The position numbers and the translations under genes were made by a program. Shown in pieces: positions 47,349 through 56,496 of a stretch of 64,000 nucleotides of DNA. The DNA comes from Rhodopseudomonas pseudopalustris (GTDB lineage: Bacteria > Pseudomonadota > Alphaproteobacteria > Rhizobiales > Xanthobacteraceae): assembly GCF_900110435.1 (NCBI RefSeq), contig NZ_FODT01000005.1:186001-250000 (forward strand), in the 5' to 3' direction. The first letter of the stretch is position 1; each line of letters begins with the position of its first letter. The notes under the pieces are model-generated. The model saw nothing but the letters and a program-made list of their open reading frames with translations, did no database searches and was not told where the DNA came from.

Positions 47349-47756
47349 ATGACGACCAATCCGCCGGACGGCTTTCAGCCGTTCGCCGTCGCGGACGGCT
47401 ATATCGGCCATAACGGGCCTTATTACTGGCGCCAGAACGCCGACGGACGGCCGGAGTTCGGCTTTCTCAGTGACGACCGCCACGGCAATCCGAACGGCGT
47501 GCTGCACGGCGGCGCGATCGTTGCGTTTCTCGACACCATCCTCGGCTATACCGTGGTGCTGGCGGCGCAACGCCGCTGCGCCACGGTGTCGCTCGACAGC
47601 CGTTTCCTCGCGACGATTGCGCCGGGCGGTTGGATCACCGGCCGCACCACGATGAAGAAGATCAGCCGCACCCTCGCCTTCATCGACGCCGAAGCCTGCG
47701 CTGACGACAAGCTGCTGGTCACGACCAGCGCGGTGTTCCGGATTTTCGAGTCGTAG
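47349..47756 (+). CDS. Hotdog-fold acyl-CoA thioesterase (PaaI type)
   Basis: 135 aa. The hotdog signature GVLHGGAIVAFLDTILGYTV holds the helix and catalytic-loop residues of PaaI-type thioesterases; SLDSRFLATIAPGGWITGRT and AFIDAEACADDKLLVTTSAV complete the fold. Probably hydrolyses a short- or aromatic acyl-CoA in the cytoplasm. The ATG at 47349 is chosen over an upstream start because the added residues are unlike the family. Confidence 0.87.
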   Translation: MTTNPPDGFQPFAVADGYIGHNGPYYWRQNADGRPEFGFLSDDRHGNPNGVLHGGAIVAFLDTILGYTVVLAAQRRCATVSLDSRFLATIAPGGWITGRTTMKKISRTLAFIDAEACADDKLLVTTSAVFRIFES

Positions 47757-47870
47757 AGCAGGATGACTTATCTTCGAATCGTCATCCCGCTCTAGCTTCT
47801 TGTTTGAGCATGATCTTTTCCGAAAACCGGTTCGCGTGAAGAAAGCGCGTCAGAATAAAAAGCCCTAGCC
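47755..47870. repeat. Rhizobiales-type intergenic repeat
   Basis: Contains AGAGCAGGATGACTTATC, ATCGTCATCCCGCTCTAG (partly inverted to the first) and GCATGATCTTTTCCGAAAAC, the standard parts of an intergenic element frequent in this group. A decayed relative lies at ~18434-18478. Confidence 0.65.
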
Positions 47871-47989
47871 CGGCATTGCGATCCGCTCGGCGACGCGCGC
47901 GATCATCTTCGACGGATCGGAGGTCTGCCGCACAGCGCCGTCGATGGCGCGCCGCGCGCGATCGCGTGCGACGCCGCATCGGGAAAGCC

Positions 47990-48352
47990 TTATGCGGCTT
48001 GGCCGAGTTGCACGAGATGGCCCATGAAGTCGGTGCCTTCGCCGCCGGCGTTGATCGCGTCGAAGTAATCGTGCCAGCCCGATTGCGCGATGCCTGAGAC
48101 CAGCGCTTCCAGCGCCGCATCGTCGGGACAGCGCCAAACGGCGAAGAACGCGTGCTTCGACGCATGTAGTTTGGATTGATCGACCTTGCCGAGCGAGAGG
48201 GCTTCAACACCGAGCGCCGACAAAGCGGGCATTGCCGAACCTACTCGGGCAAAGAACTGCTGACGCTCTGCTTCCGAGAGATCGAGCCAAGCCTGTTTCG
48301 GGGTGTAGAGTTCGGCGAGGTAGTGGGCCATGGTTTGGTTTCCAATCGACAT
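47990..48352 (-). CDS. Hypothetical protein in the marR-alkD operon
   Basis: 120 aa with an alpha/beta pattern (AHYLAELYTPKQAWLDLSEA, HAFFAVWRCPDDAALEALVS, WHDYFDAINAGGEGTDFMGH) similar in outline to dimeric ferredoxin-like small proteins, but not assigned. The ATG at 48352 overlaps the stop of the AlkD-like gene (TGATG), supporting coupled translation; an alternative ATG lies at 48331. Confidence 0.7.
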   Translation of the reverse strand: MSIGNQTMAHYLAELYTPKQAWLDLSEAERQQFFARVGSAMPALSALGVEALSLGKVDQSKLHASKHAFFAVWRCPDDAALEALVSGIAQSGWHDYFDAINAGGEGTDFMGHLVQLGQAA

Positions 48353-49128
48353 CAGGGTTTGGGACGGATCGACCTGAGTGCGCGTTTGCAGATGCGCGCC
48401 GTCTCGGGCGTGGCGCTTTCGGCGGACCAGCGGGCGCATAGGCTTTGCACCCAAGCGGGACGGTCCTTGCTGGCGTCGTTCAGCCAGTTGGCGACGGAAT
48501 CCTGCACATAGACCGACGGATCAGCGCGCAACGGTTCGAGGACGGGCAGCGCGATGTCAGGCTGCTGCTTCAACACGCCGATATGCGCGCACCAGACGCC
48601 GCGCGGCCGGATCGCCTCCGAGGCGAAGCGGCGAATGCGCTCGGAGGGGTCCGCCGTCCATGCGGCCAGCAAGTCAATTGCCGCCTCCAGTTCGGCGGAG
48701 AGATGCGGGCGAACCGCCATCCATGACCATTCGCGCACCCCGAAATGCGGATCGTCGGCATAGGGCCGGATCGCGGTGAGCCGCGCCGAAAGGTCCATCG
48801 CCCCGTCTCGGCCGATCATGAAGCAAGCCCAACCGCGCGCCGTGTCCGACGGATGCCGCGCTATCTGTTCGAGAGCGGCAGGGCCGAACCGGTCGGTGAT
48901 CACGCTGGCCGCCAACGACATGCGTCGCAGAATCCCGGTCGACGCATTGTTCCTGATTTCCGCCAGGGCGTCGTTGCCGATATCGGGCAGGATGGTTGCC
49001 ATCAGCACCGCGAAATCGACCGCGAGGCATTCCGTCAACGTGGCTGCTTCGGCGCCGGCGTTGAGCTGCGCGAGACGTTCGGCGGCAATGTCCTTGACGC
49101 CGCGTCCCTTCGCCTTGAGCGCGGTCAT
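48352..49128 (-). CDS. AlkD-like DNA alkylation repair (HEAT-repeat) protein
   Basis: 258 aa helical-repeat protein of the DNA alkylation repair family. Characteristic parts are WACFMIGRDGAMDLSARLTA, HFGVREWSWMAVRPHL, PSERIRRFASEAIRPRGVWC and the highly conserved DPSVYVQDSVANWLNDASKD. Relatives are glycosylases that remove bulky or charged alkylated bases without base flipping; this subgroup is less studied. Both neighbours overlap it (ATGA with marR upstream, TGATG downstream), so the three genes form a tight operon under the MarR protein. Confidence 0.85.
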   Translation of the reverse strand: MTALKAKGRGVKDIAAERLAQLNAGAEAATLTECLAVDFAVLMATILPDIGNDALAEIRNNASTGILRRMSLAASVITDRFGPAALEQIARHPSDTARGWACFMIGRDGAMDLSARLTAIRPYADDPHFGVREWSWMAVRPHLSAELEAAIDLLAAWTADPSERIRRFASEAIRPRGVWCAHIGVLKQQPDIALPVLEPLRADPSVYVQDSVANWLNDASKDRPAWVQSLCARWSAESATPETARICKRALRSIRPKP

Positions 49129-49649
49129 GTCCGCGTCTCCGGCCTTGGCGTATCCGCAGGACCGGTGTCGAGGTTGCGCCGGATACGCTGCAGAAAGCCG
49201 TTAAGCGTGCTGCGCTCGTCAGCGCCGAAGCCGGCGAACAGAGCCGCGATCCATTTGGCGTGTTCGTCGAACAGCTCGTGGGCCGTCTTCCGTCCGAGAT
49301 CGGTCAGCACGACTGCGATCTTGCGCCGGTCTTCAAGGCCGGAACGGCGGGCGATGAAGCCATCGCGTTCAAGACCATCGAGAAGGCCGGTGATGGTCGC
49401 TCGCGTCACACCGGCTCGATCCGCCAATTCATGCGGCGACAGACCCTCGGACTGGCCGTGCAGAAGAAACAGCAGCACGAACTTGCCTTCGGACAGCCGA
49501 TGCGGTGCGAGCCGCGCGGCACAATCCCTGTCGATCGCGCCGGCCAATGCCAGCAACTCGAAGCAGGCGCGCAGATTGTCGGTCGGCGCGACGGCTCTCC
49601 GCTCGGCCTCTTCCAACAACGCCAGGTGCTTCTGTTCCATCAATTTCAT
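49125..49649 (-). CDS. MarR family transcriptional regulator
   Basis: About 174 aa from the ATG at 49649. The winged helix-turn-helix shows GLSPHELADRAGVTRATITG, LLDGLERDGFIARRSGLEDR and RKIAVVLTDLGRKTAHELFD. Dimerisation helices flank it. A perfect gapped palindrome ends one base before the start (49650-49674), a probable self-operator, so the protein likely represses its own operon with the AlkD-like and hypothetical genes. The inducing ligand is unknown. Starts 12 codons upstream or at 49640 are possible. Confidence 0.9.
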   Translation of the reverse strand: MKLMEQKHLALLEEAERRAVAPTDNLRACFELLALAGAIDRDCAARLAPHRLSEGKFVLLFLLHGQSEGLSPHELADRAGVTRATITGLLDGLERDGFIARRSGLEDRRKIAVVLTDLGRKTAHELFDEHAKWIAALFAGFGADERSTLNGFLQRIRRNLDTGPADTPRPETRT

Positions 49650-49674
49650 AAGGCAACATATAGTATGGCACCTT
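49650..49674. promoter_or_regulatory. Probable MarR operator
   Basis: AAGG-N3-CATA-N3-TATG-N3-CCTT: every specified base is mirrored in the other half, a 25-base gapped palindrome immediately upstream of the marR start codon. Confidence 0.65.
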
Positions 49675-50000
49675 ATTATCGTCAATGAGCCTGAAACTGC
49701 TTTGACCTAAAGCCCCCTTGCCGCCCCAACAGACACGCATCGATCCGCCCTCAACGATACCGCTGAGCGCGCGGCCTAGCTGCCGGTCGATGACGGGCGC
49801 CAATGGAAAGAACTCGTAACCCTGCGCGACGATGGCGAACGTGCCGTTCGATCGTTGCACCGCTCGGGCCCGTTCCATGAACTACGTTCGCATGATCGCA
49901 GGCAGGCGGCGCTGCCTCCGGCGTAGTTGGCTTCAACATCATCCGAGCTATCAGCCTCGTCGCCGCTGCTACCAAGTGAACCGGCCGCATGAACCAAGAA
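49675..50000. other. Intergenic region, no gene supported
   Basis: Short ORFs are present on both strands but none shows a domain, ribosome site or signal. It contains the marR promoter at the left and leads into the terminator at the right. Confidence 0.4.
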
Positions 50001-50026
50001 AAAGGCCCCGGAAAACCGGAGCCTTT
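50001..50026 (-). terminator. Rho-independent terminator of the DUF3597 gene
   Basis: AAAGGC-C-CCGG / CCGG-A-GCCTTT with an AAAA loop (10 paired bases, one mismatch). On the minus strand it is followed by a T-run (A-run at 49998-50003 on the plus strand), 56 bases past the DUF3597 stop. Confidence 0.8.
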
Positions 50027-50081
50027 GACTTTCAACATAGCCCGCCGAAGCGGGCCTGAAACGCGGACGGACGCTGCCGGA

Positions 50082-50465
50082 TCAGTGCTTGATGTCGGCC
50101 GGCAACTTGCCGCCATTGGCGGCGAGCTTGGCCATCACCTGCTTGTGCAGCCAGATGTTCATCGTGGCGCTATCTCCGGTGTCACCGGTGTAGCCCAGCT
50201 CCTTGGCGAGTTCCTTGCGCGCAGACAGGCTGGAATCGATGTCCAGCGCCTTCATCAGGTCGACGATCGAGGTGCGCCATTCCAGCTTCTCGCCTTTGGC
50301 CTTGACCGCCTGGTCGAGGATCGGACCGACGTCGACGGTTGCGGCCGAAGTCGCCTGCCCCGGCGCGGTTCCCGGAGCAGTCGTTGCCGTACCCGCGGTG
50401 CCACCCGGCGCGGCATCCGCGCTGCTGCCGAAAATGGCGCTCATGATCTTGCCGAAAATGCTCAT
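50082..50465 (-). CDS. DUF3597 domain protein
   Basis: 127 aa. MSIFGKIMSAIFGSSADAAP begins the family, then an Ala/Thr/Gly-rich linker and the helical core VDVGPILDQAVKAKGEKLEW, RTSIVDLMKALDIDSSLSAR, KELAKELGYTGDTGDSATMN. It resembles small stress-related proteins with a short amphipathic N-terminal helix; function unknown. The ATG at 50465 follows GGAGAGACG. A terminator lies downstream. Confidence 0.85.
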   Translation of the reverse strand: MSIFGKIMSAIFGSSADAAPGGTAGTATTAPGTAPGQATSAATVDVGPILDQAVKAKGEKLEWRTSIVDLMKALDIDSSLSARKELAKELGYTGDTGDSATMNIWLHKQVMAKLAANGGKLPADIKH

Positions 50466-50889
50466 TCGTCTCTCCAGGTAATGGACTCGTGGCCGGATCT
50501 CGTCGACCCGACGCGATCCGCAAATGAAGCTACCGCGTTGCAGTGAGCTTGCCAAATATGGCAGAGCGATGAACGCCATGCTGCTGTGCGATACTAATCA
50601 TCTGTTCGCACTTGCACGCACAGGTCGCACCAACCGTCGCGCCAACTAATTCTGCTGGCAACTAACAAAACAGGCCGCACCTAGCAGCTTCTCACCGAAG
50701 CGTGAGCAACCGACGGATGCGATCGGCGTTAGGTTAGCTTGACAGGTCGCGGCAAGTTCTCAGGTCACAAGACCAGTTGGTTCGTTGCTCTCGCGTCTGG
50801 TCGTCCTGATCGTTTCCGCGAAACAAGGCCCGGCCCGCCGTCGCACGGCGAAGGACCCGGTTCGCTGTGTCAACATGGGAGAAACGAAC
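50466..50889. other. Divergent promoter region
   Basis: Between the DUF3597 and DUF2189 genes. No gene or repeat is recognised; it presumably holds both promoters. Confidence 0.4.
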
Positions 50890-51792
50890 ATGGCCACAAC
50901 CTACCCTGCTAAAGCCCCCAATGTCCGCCCGATCGGTGCGGCCGCAGAACCGCCGGTCCGCCGCATCGCGTTCGCCGACCTTCACGATGCGCTGCGGCGC
51001 GGCTGGGACGACTTCAAGGCGGTGCCGAGTCACGCCGTCGTCTTGTGCGTGATCTATCCGGTGCTCGGTCTGGTGCTGGCGCGGCTGGTGCTCGGCTATT
51101 CCGTGCTGCCGCTGCTGTTTCCCCTTGCCGCCGGCTTTGCGCTGATCGGACCGTTCGCAGCGCTCGGCCTTTATGAGTTGAGCCGTCGCCGCGAGATCGG
51201 CCAGGACGCCTCGGCATGGCATGCGTTCGATGTGCTGCGCTCGCCATCGTTCGGCGCCATGCTCGGGCTCGGCGCGATGCTGCTCGCAGTCTTCGTGGTC
51301 TGGATCGCTACCGCCCAGGCGATCTACGTCTCCACTTTCGGCAATGCGCCGGCGGCCGCGATCCCCGACTTCGTCACGCGCGTTCTGACCACGCCGGAAG
51401 GCTGGACGCTGATCGTCCTCGGCTGCGGCGTCGGCTTCCTGTTCGCGGTCGCGGCACTGTGCGTCAGCGTGGTGTCGTTTCCGATGATGCTGGATCGCCA
51501 TGCCGGCGTCGGCGAGGCGGTAGCCGCATCGCTGCGGGTCGTCGCCCGCAATCCGCTTGAAATGGCCGCCTGGGGTCTGATCGTCGCCGCGCTGCTGGTG
51601 ATCGGCTCGCTGCCGGCGTTCCTGGGTCTCGCGGTGGTGATTCCCCTGCTCGGCCACGCCACCTGGCATCTCTATCGCAAGGTGATCGAGCCCAATCCAA
51701 ATCCCCCGGCGATTCCCCAGCCGAACCCGATCAAGCGCTCGGCCGCGGATTTTCCGGCGACCCTGTTCCAGTGGAAGCGCGACAAAGGCTGA
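50890..51792 (+). CDS. DUF2189 family membrane protein
   Basis: 300 aa with about six helices: VRRIAFADLHDALRRGWDDF (cytosolic start), AVVLCVIYPVLGLVLARLVL, FPLAAGFALIGPFAALGLYE, AMLGLGAMLLAVFVVWIATA, LIVLGCGVGFLFAVAALCVS and AAWGLIVAALLVIGSLPAFL. The pattern is that of DUF2189, found near respiratory genes in alphaproteobacteria; function unknown. The ATG at 50890 has GGGAG 8 bases upstream, favouring it over ATG 50875. Confidence 0.85.
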   Translation: MATTYPAKAPNVRPIGAAAEPPVRRIAFADLHDALRRGWDDFKAVPSHAVVLCVIYPVLGLVLARLVLGYSVLPLLFPLAAGFALIGPFAALGLYELSRRREIGQDASAWHAFDVLRSPSFGAMLGLGAMLLAVFVVWIATAQAIYVSTFGNAPAAAIPDFVTRVLTTPEGWTLIVLGCGVGFLFAVAALCVSVVSFPMMLDRHAGVGEAVAASLRVVARNPLEMAAWGLIVAALLVIGSLPAFLGLAVVIPLLGHATWHLYRKVIEPNPNPPAIPQPNPIKRSAADFPATLFQWKRDKG

Positions 51793-52275
51793 GGTCCCAC
51801 CAACGCGCTTCGCACTCCAGCCGTCGGCCGCAGCCGGCCGGCGGCGCTATTGTGCATTGCGATAGATCAAGACAGGGAAGTCGACTGAATGAAAATTCAT
51901 ATTTAATCGGCTTCGCGCGATTATGCATAGGACGCGATCGAAAATTACTCACTCCGGTAGTGCTTGTGGTCCTTCATGCTCCGGACCATGAATTGGAAGA
52001 GAATACGAAACGCGCCGCCTCCTCCCGATTCTGCACTATATTGCTATTATTCTGAAGCATAACGCGACTGCAACCAGGTTTCATTCTCGCGGGTGACGGG
52101 CCGGCGACTTCGCCGCGCGGGATCGAAGTCTTAATCATTTCTTGCACTCGGTATGCGCGAACCGCTTAGCTGCGGTGCAGCATTTACGCTGCTGAATCCA
52201 CCGACTCTCCCCTATATTGCATTCAACGGTTCGGGCCTTCCGTAAGGACTGAACCGCCCACTAAGGAGAACTGTC
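51793..52275. other. AT-richer intergenic region before the DUF1127 gene
   Basis: No ORF is supported. The stretch 51880-52160 is AT-richer than average. The 3' part encodes the leader of the DUF1127 mRNA, with a hairpin formed by GGTTC (52228-52232) and GAACC (52251-52255), with CCTT/AAGG pairing inside, ahead of the AAGGAG ribosome site. Confidence 0.45.
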
Positions 52276-52428
52276 ATGTTGCTTTCGCTCATTCGCGCCC
52301 TTCGGGCGTTTCGGGATTATCAGCGGAATCTCGCTGAACTCTCGCAGCTCAGCGATCGCGAACTGGCCGATATCGGACTCGACCGCTCGGACATCCCGCG
52401 CGTGGCGTCCGGTCACTATCACGGCTGA
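52276..52428 (+). CDS. DUF1127 small protein (50 aa)
   Basis: MLLSLIRALRAFRDYQRNLA then ELSQLSDRELADIGLDRSDI, the diagnostic DUF1127 motif, ending in SGHYHG. Such arginine-containing micro-proteins of alphaproteobacteria influence RNA turnover and phosphate or stress responses; the best-known is CcaF1 of Rhodobacter, which binds RNA. A strong AAGGAG site lies upstream and a perfect hairpin follows, so the unit is monocistronic and probably highly expressed. Confidence 0.9.
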   Translation: MLLSLIRALRAFRDYQRNLAELSQLSDRELADIGLDRSDIPRVASGHYHG

Positions 52429-52454
52429 CCGTCCGGACCGACCTGTTCACGGAT

Positions 52455-52478
52455 AACGCCCGCATCATTGCGGGCGTT
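52455..52478 (+). terminator. Hairpin downstream of the DUF1127 gene
   Basis: AACGCCCGCA and TGCGGGCGTT form a perfect 10-base stem with a TCAT loop, 26 bases after the stop. Only a weak T-rich tail (GTCGTATCC) follows. Confidence 0.65.
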
Positions 52479-52572
52479 GTCGTATCCGGACCTCGCTCAT
52501 CTGCCTGCGGGAACTCGGCCGGCGCCGCCGAAACGGATTTGCCCCGCCGCCGAAACGCGCTAGCTGTAGCGC

Positions 52573-54006
52573 ATGATCAGCGCTGTTTTGACTACCCAAC
52601 CCGTCCACATCATTGGCGCCGGCCTCGCCGGCTCGGAAGCCGCTTGGCAGGTCGCGCGCGCCGGCATTCGCGTCGTGCTGCACGAGATGCGGCCCGACCG
52701 GATGACGCAGGCGCACAAGACCGACGGCCTTGCCGAACTGGTCTGCTCCAACTCGTTTCGCTCCGATGACGCCGCCAACAATGCGGTCGGCCTGCTCCAT
52801 GCCGAGATGCGCAAGCTCGGCTCGCTGGTGATGCGCGCGGCGGACGTCAACCAGGTGCCGGCCGGCGGCGCTCTTGCGGTCGATCGCGACGGCTTCTCCG
52901 CCGCCGTGACCAAGGCGCTCGCCGAACATCCGCTGATCGAGATCCGCCGCGAGGAAATCGGCGGCCTGCCGCCGGAGGATTGGGGCAACGTCATCATCGC
53001 CACCGGCCCGCTGACATCCGCGCCGCTGGCGGAAGCGATCAGGGCGCTGACCGACGAGTCAGCGCTGGCCTTCTTCGACGCCATCGCGCCGATCGTGCAT
53101 CGCGACTCGATCGACATGTCGGTCGCCTGGTTCCAGTCGCGCTACGACAAGGCCGGCCCGGGCGGCAGCGGCGCGGACTACCTCAACTGCCCGATGACGC
53201 GCGAGCAATACGACGCCTTCGTCGATGCGCTGATCGAGGGCGAGAAGGTCGATTTCAAGGACTGGGAGCGCGACACGCCGTATTTCGACGGCTGTTTGCC
53301 GATCGAAGTGATGGCCGAGCGCGGCCGCGAGACCCTGCGCCACGGGCCGATGAAGCCGGTCGGGCTGACCAATCCGCACAATCCGCTAGTCAAGCCCTAC
53401 GCCATCGTCCAGCTCCGCCAGGACAACAAGCTCGGCACGCTGTTCAACATGGTCGGCTTCCAGACCAAGCTGAACTACGGCGCGCAGCAGCGCGTCTTCC
53501 GCACCATCCCGGGCCTGGAAAATGCTGAATTCGCAAGGCTTGGCGGCCTACATCGCAACACGTTTCTGAACTCGCCGAAATTGCTCGATCCGCAGCTCCG
53601 GCTGCGCGCCGCGCCGCGGCTGCGCTTCGCCGGCCAGATGACCGGCTGCGAGGGCTACGTCGAATCGGCCGGCATCGGCCTGGTCGCCGGGCTCTGCGCC
53701 GCCGCCGATGCGCTCGGACAGGCGCTGGCGACTCCGCCGCCGACAACGGCGCTCGGCGCCCTGCTCGGCCACATCACCGGCGGCCATATCGAGACCATCG
53801 ACGCCGGCCCGCGCTCGTTTCAACCGATGAATATCAATTTCGGCCTGTTCCCGCCGCTGGCGACGGCCCCGACCCACGGCCCGGACGGCAAGAAGCTGCG
53901 CGGCCCGGAGAAGTCGGTCGCCAAGAAGCAGGCACTGAGCGCCCGCGCGCTGGCCGATCTCGACGGCTGGATCGGCGACAGCCTGAAGCTGCCTGCTGCG
54001 GCCTAA
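52573..54006 (+). CDS. trmFO: tRNA (uracil-5-)-methyltransferase, folate/FAD-dependent
   Basis: 477 aa flavoenzyme making m5U54 in tRNA with methylene-tetrahydrofolate. Family evidence: FAD-binding [40 protein letters not shown] (with a conserved cysteine), [60 protein letters not shown] and [18 protein letters not shown]. The ATG at 52573 gives a short extension before the FAD motif. It is a single gene. Confidence 0.96.
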   Translation: MISAVLTTQPVHIIGAGLAGSEAAWQVARAGIRVVLHEMRPDRMTQAHKTDGLAELVCSNSFRSDDAANNAVGLLHAEMRKLGSLVMRAADVNQVPAGGALAVDRDGFSAAVTKALAEHPLIEIRREEIGGLPPEDWGNVIIATGPLTSAPLAEAIRALTDESALAFFDAIAPIVHRDSIDMSVAWFQSRYDKAGPGGSGADYLNCPMTREQYDAFVDALIEGEKVDFKDWERDTPYFDGCLPIEVMAERGRETLRHGPMKPVGLTNPHNPLVKPYAIVQLRQDNKLGTLFNMVGFQTKLNYGAQQRVFRTIPGLENAEFARLGGLHRNTFLNSPKLLDPQLRLRAAPRLRFAGQMTGCEGYVESAGIGLVAGLCAAADALGQALATPPPTTALGALLGHITGGHIETIDAGPRSFQPMNINFGLFPPLATAPTHGPDGKKLRGPEKSVAKKQALSARALADLDGWIGDSLKLPAAA

Positions 54007-54111
54007 CCTCCGCCGACGCAACTGCATCGATGGCCGCTGCGCCGATCACGCCGTCATCCTTCGAGGCTCGCCGGAGACGGCGAGCACCTCAGCACCACGA
54101 CTCCGTGCGTG

Positions 54112-54978
54112 TCATGATTGCCGGAACGCCTTCGTCCGCGACGCCCGCCACAGCGTCCACAGCGTTGCCAGCCGCGAGCGTTCGTGCGGGGCGAACAGGT
54201 CGGTCTCGGACTGCGCCATGCGGTCGAGATCGCGCCGCGTCAAAGCGAGCGGCAGCATCGCGCGGCGCGCAGCCGGCGTCAGCTCGCCGAGCAGCCGCTG
54301 CGCGATGTCGAGATGGCGCAGCGCCTCGGCGATCAGCTCGTTGAGCGCCAGCCGCAAGGCCGGCGTCTCGCGCCCGGCATAGGCGTCGGCCTCGCCGCTG
54401 CCGTTCTTCTCCAGAAGCTCCACCGGCACGAAACATTGCCGCCGCGACGCGTCCAGCGGCAGCCGTGCGATCACCCGCGCGAATCCCTGCGCCAGCCCGG
54501 CATGGCGGGCGAGATGATCGACCGGCTCAGAACCCTGGTCGAGGATCCGCGCCGCGAGCGCGAACAGCGCGCCGTCGGTGTCGGCGGCATGGGCCTCGAG
54601 CGCCGCCATCGTCGGCATCGGATCGTTATAGAGGTCGAACAGATGCGACTCGATCAGTTGCGACAGCGCGGCCACCGGCAACGCGTGCTGCTGGACCGCG
54701 CGCAGCAATTCGGCCGCGACCGGATTGCCTTCGACGCCGCCATGCGCGGTGCCGGCGAGGGTATCGGTCCACCATTGCAAGCGGATCTCGCCGGGCAGCG
54801 GCTGGCTGACCTGATCGCGGACGCGCACGATCTCGGTATTGAAGGCGTAGAGCGCGAGCAGCGAGCGGCGGCACGGGGGGTCGACGAACAGCGTCGCGGC
54901 GTAGCGATCGAAATCATGGCTGCGCACCAGCTCGGCGCAGAACGCCGCCGCCGCGTCGCCGTCGCCGCTCTCGCTCAT
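54112..54978 (-). CDS. NDUFAF6-like (squalene/phytoene synthase fold) protein
   Basis: 288 aa of the squalene/phytoene synthase superfamily. The closest pattern is mitochondrial NDUFAF6, a complex I assembly factor: RRSLLALYAFNTEIVRVRDQ, IRLQWWTDTL, HAGLAQGFARVIARLPLDAS and RRQCFVPVELLEKNG match it in order. I do not see both acidic DxxxD motifs of true prenyl synthases, so it is probably non-enzymatic or altered. It overlaps the Mth938-like gene by four bases (ATGA) at the end of the yajC-secDF group. Confidence 0.8.
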   Translation of the reverse strand: MSESGDGDAAAAFCAELVRSHDFDRYAATLFVDPPCRRSLLALYAFNTEIVRVRDQVSQPLPGEIRLQWWTDTLAGTAHGGVEGNPVAAELLRAVQQHALPVAALSQLIESHLFDLYNDPMPTMAALEAHAADTDGALFALAARILDQGSEPVDHLARHAGLAQGFARVIARLPLDASRRQCFVPVELLEKNGSGEADAYAGRETPALRLALNELIAEALRHLDIAQRLLGELTPAARRAMLPLALTRRDLDRMAQSETDLFAPHERSRLATLWTLWRASRTKAFRQS

Positions 54979-55358
54979 GGCACCGCGATCAGCGCCGCGG
55001 CGACGCGGCGGCGCTCGCCGATCATGATGTTGTAGGTCCGCACCGCCGGCCCGGTCTGCATCGGTTCCAGCACCACGCCCGCAGCGCGCAACTGATCCCG
55101 CAATTGCCGCGGCGCAATCCAGACGTCGGTGCCGGTGCCGATGATCAGCGTGTCGATCGCGTTGGCGTTGTCAAACACGCGCTTCAGCGAGGCGCGGTCG
55201 ATCTGGTCGGGGCGCGTGACGTCCCATCCCCACACCGCCTCGGGCAAAAACAGCAGCGAGCCGACATGCGACATGTCGCCGAAATAGAACCCGCCCTTGC
55301 CGTACGCCTCGACCGAAGCCGTACGCGGAAAGTGCGGGATTTCGGAGCGTTCCGCCAA
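54975..55358 (-). CDS. Mth938/NDUFAF3-like protein
   Basis: 127 aa of the Mth938-domain family, the bacterial form of the complex I assembly factor NDUFAF3: VEAYGKGGFYFGDMSHVGSL, WGWDVTRPDQIDRASLKRVF, DTLIIGTGTDVWIAPRQLRD. It lies 3 bases after secF and overlaps the NDUFAF6-like gene. Linkage of NDUFAF3 homologues to secDF is known from alphaproteobacteria; a role in respiratory complex I or membrane insertion is inferred. Confidence 0.85.
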   Translation of the reverse strand: MAERSEIPHFPRTASVEAYGKGGFYFGDMSHVGSLLFLPEAVWGWDVTRPDQIDRASLKRVFDNANAIDTLIIGTGTDVWIAPRQLRDQLRAAGVVLEPMQTGPAVRTYNIMIGERRRVAAALIAVP

Positions 55359-55361
55359 AGT

Positions 55362-56471
55362 TCAGCGCTTCCTGGACTTCGCAGCCTTTTTCGACTTTTC
55401 AGCCGGCGGCGGCGGCAGCGCCGCGACGGCCTCGACCTTTTCGAGCTTTTCGGCCGGCTCCGGCTTCGCCGGCTTGTCGTCCGGCTCGTCCATGCGGTGG
55501 GTGCCGACGCCGAGATAGATCAGGATCGGCGCGGCGATGAAGATCGAGGTGTAGGTGCCGACCAGCACCACGCCGAACATCATCACCGCGGTGAAGGAGT
55601 GGATCGCATGGCCGCCGAACAGCAGCAGCGCGAACAGCGCCAGCGTCACGGTGACGTGGGTGATGATCGAGCGCGACAGCGTCGAGTTGATCGACTCGTT
55701 GAGAAGCTGCGGCATCGGCATCTTCTTGTAGCGCCGCAGCATCTCGCGGATACGGTCGTAGATCACGACGGTGTCGTTCAGCGAATAGCCGAGAATCGTC
55801 AGCAGCGCCGCGATGCTGGTGAGGTCGAAATCGACCTGGCTGATCGACATGAAGCCGATCGTCAGCACGATGTCGTGGACGTTGGCGATCATCGCGCCGA
55901 GCGCGAACTGCCATTCGAACCGGAACCAGAGATAGACCAGGATGCCGAGGATCGCGAGCATCAGGCCGAGCATGCCGTAGGCCAGAAGCTCGCTGGAGAC
56001 GCGCGGGCCGACGACTTCGACGCGGCGATAGTCGACGGAATTTCCGAGCGCGCCGCGGACCTTCTGCACCGCCTCCTGCTGCGCGGCGTCACCGCCGGGC
56101 TGTTCAGCTACGCGGATCAGGACTTCGGCCGGGCCGCCGAACTGCTGGAGCTGGACGTCGCCGAGCCCGAGCTTGCCGAGCGTCTCGCGCATCCCGGGAA
56201 TATCGGCCGTGCCGGAATGCGCCCTGACCTCGAGCAACGTGCCGCCCTTGAAGTCGACGCCGAAATTCAGCCCGTGGGTGAAGAACAGCGTGATCGCGGC
56301 GATCGACAGCACCGCCGAGATCGGAAAGCTGATGCGGCGGAACTGGGTGAAGTCAAAATGAGTATCGTCGGGCACGATCCGCAGCGACGGCAGCCAGTCC
56401 ATGATGCTGACGATTGTCAGCGCCACGATCAGCACGCCCAGCCCGATCAAAATCCACTGTGTCGATGTCAC
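55362..56471 (-). CDS. secF: Protein translocase subunit SecF
   Basis: 369 aa inner-membrane subunit that, with SecD, uses the proton gradient to pull proteins through SecYEG. Six helices and a periplasmic loop; motifs include NFGVDFKGGTLLEVRAHSG, GPRVSSELLAYGMLGLMLAI and GYSLNDTVVIYDRIREMLRR. A Pro/Lys-rich C-terminal tail (~45 residues, ending KSRKR) extends beyond E. coli SecF (323 aa). The secD stop lies 25 bases upstream. Confidence 0.96.
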   Translation of the reverse strand: MTSTQWILIGLGVLIVALTIVSIMDWLPSLRIVPDDTHFDFTQFRRISFPISAVLSIAAITLFFTHGLNFGVDFKGGTLLEVRAHSGTADIPGMRETLGKLGLGDVQLQQFGGPAEVLIRVAEQPGGDAAQQEAVQKVRGALGNSVDYRRVEVVGPRVSSELLAYGMLGLMLAILGILVYLWFRFEWQFALGAMIANVHDIVLTIGFMSISQVDFDLTSIAALLTILGYSLNDTVVIYDRIREMLRRYKKMPMPQLLNESINSTLSRSIITHVTVTLALFALLLFGGHAIHSFTAVMMFGVVLVGTYTSIFIAAPILIYLGVGTHRMDEPDDKPAKPEPAEKLEKVEAVAALPPPPAEKSKKAAKSRKR

Positions 56472-56496
56472 TTGCAGCTCTCTCGGATGGGGGACG

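Noticed and set aside
49429-49878. 149-aa minus-strand ORF upstream of marR
   Set aside because: Half of it is a shadow of marR and the remainder shows no domain or start signal.
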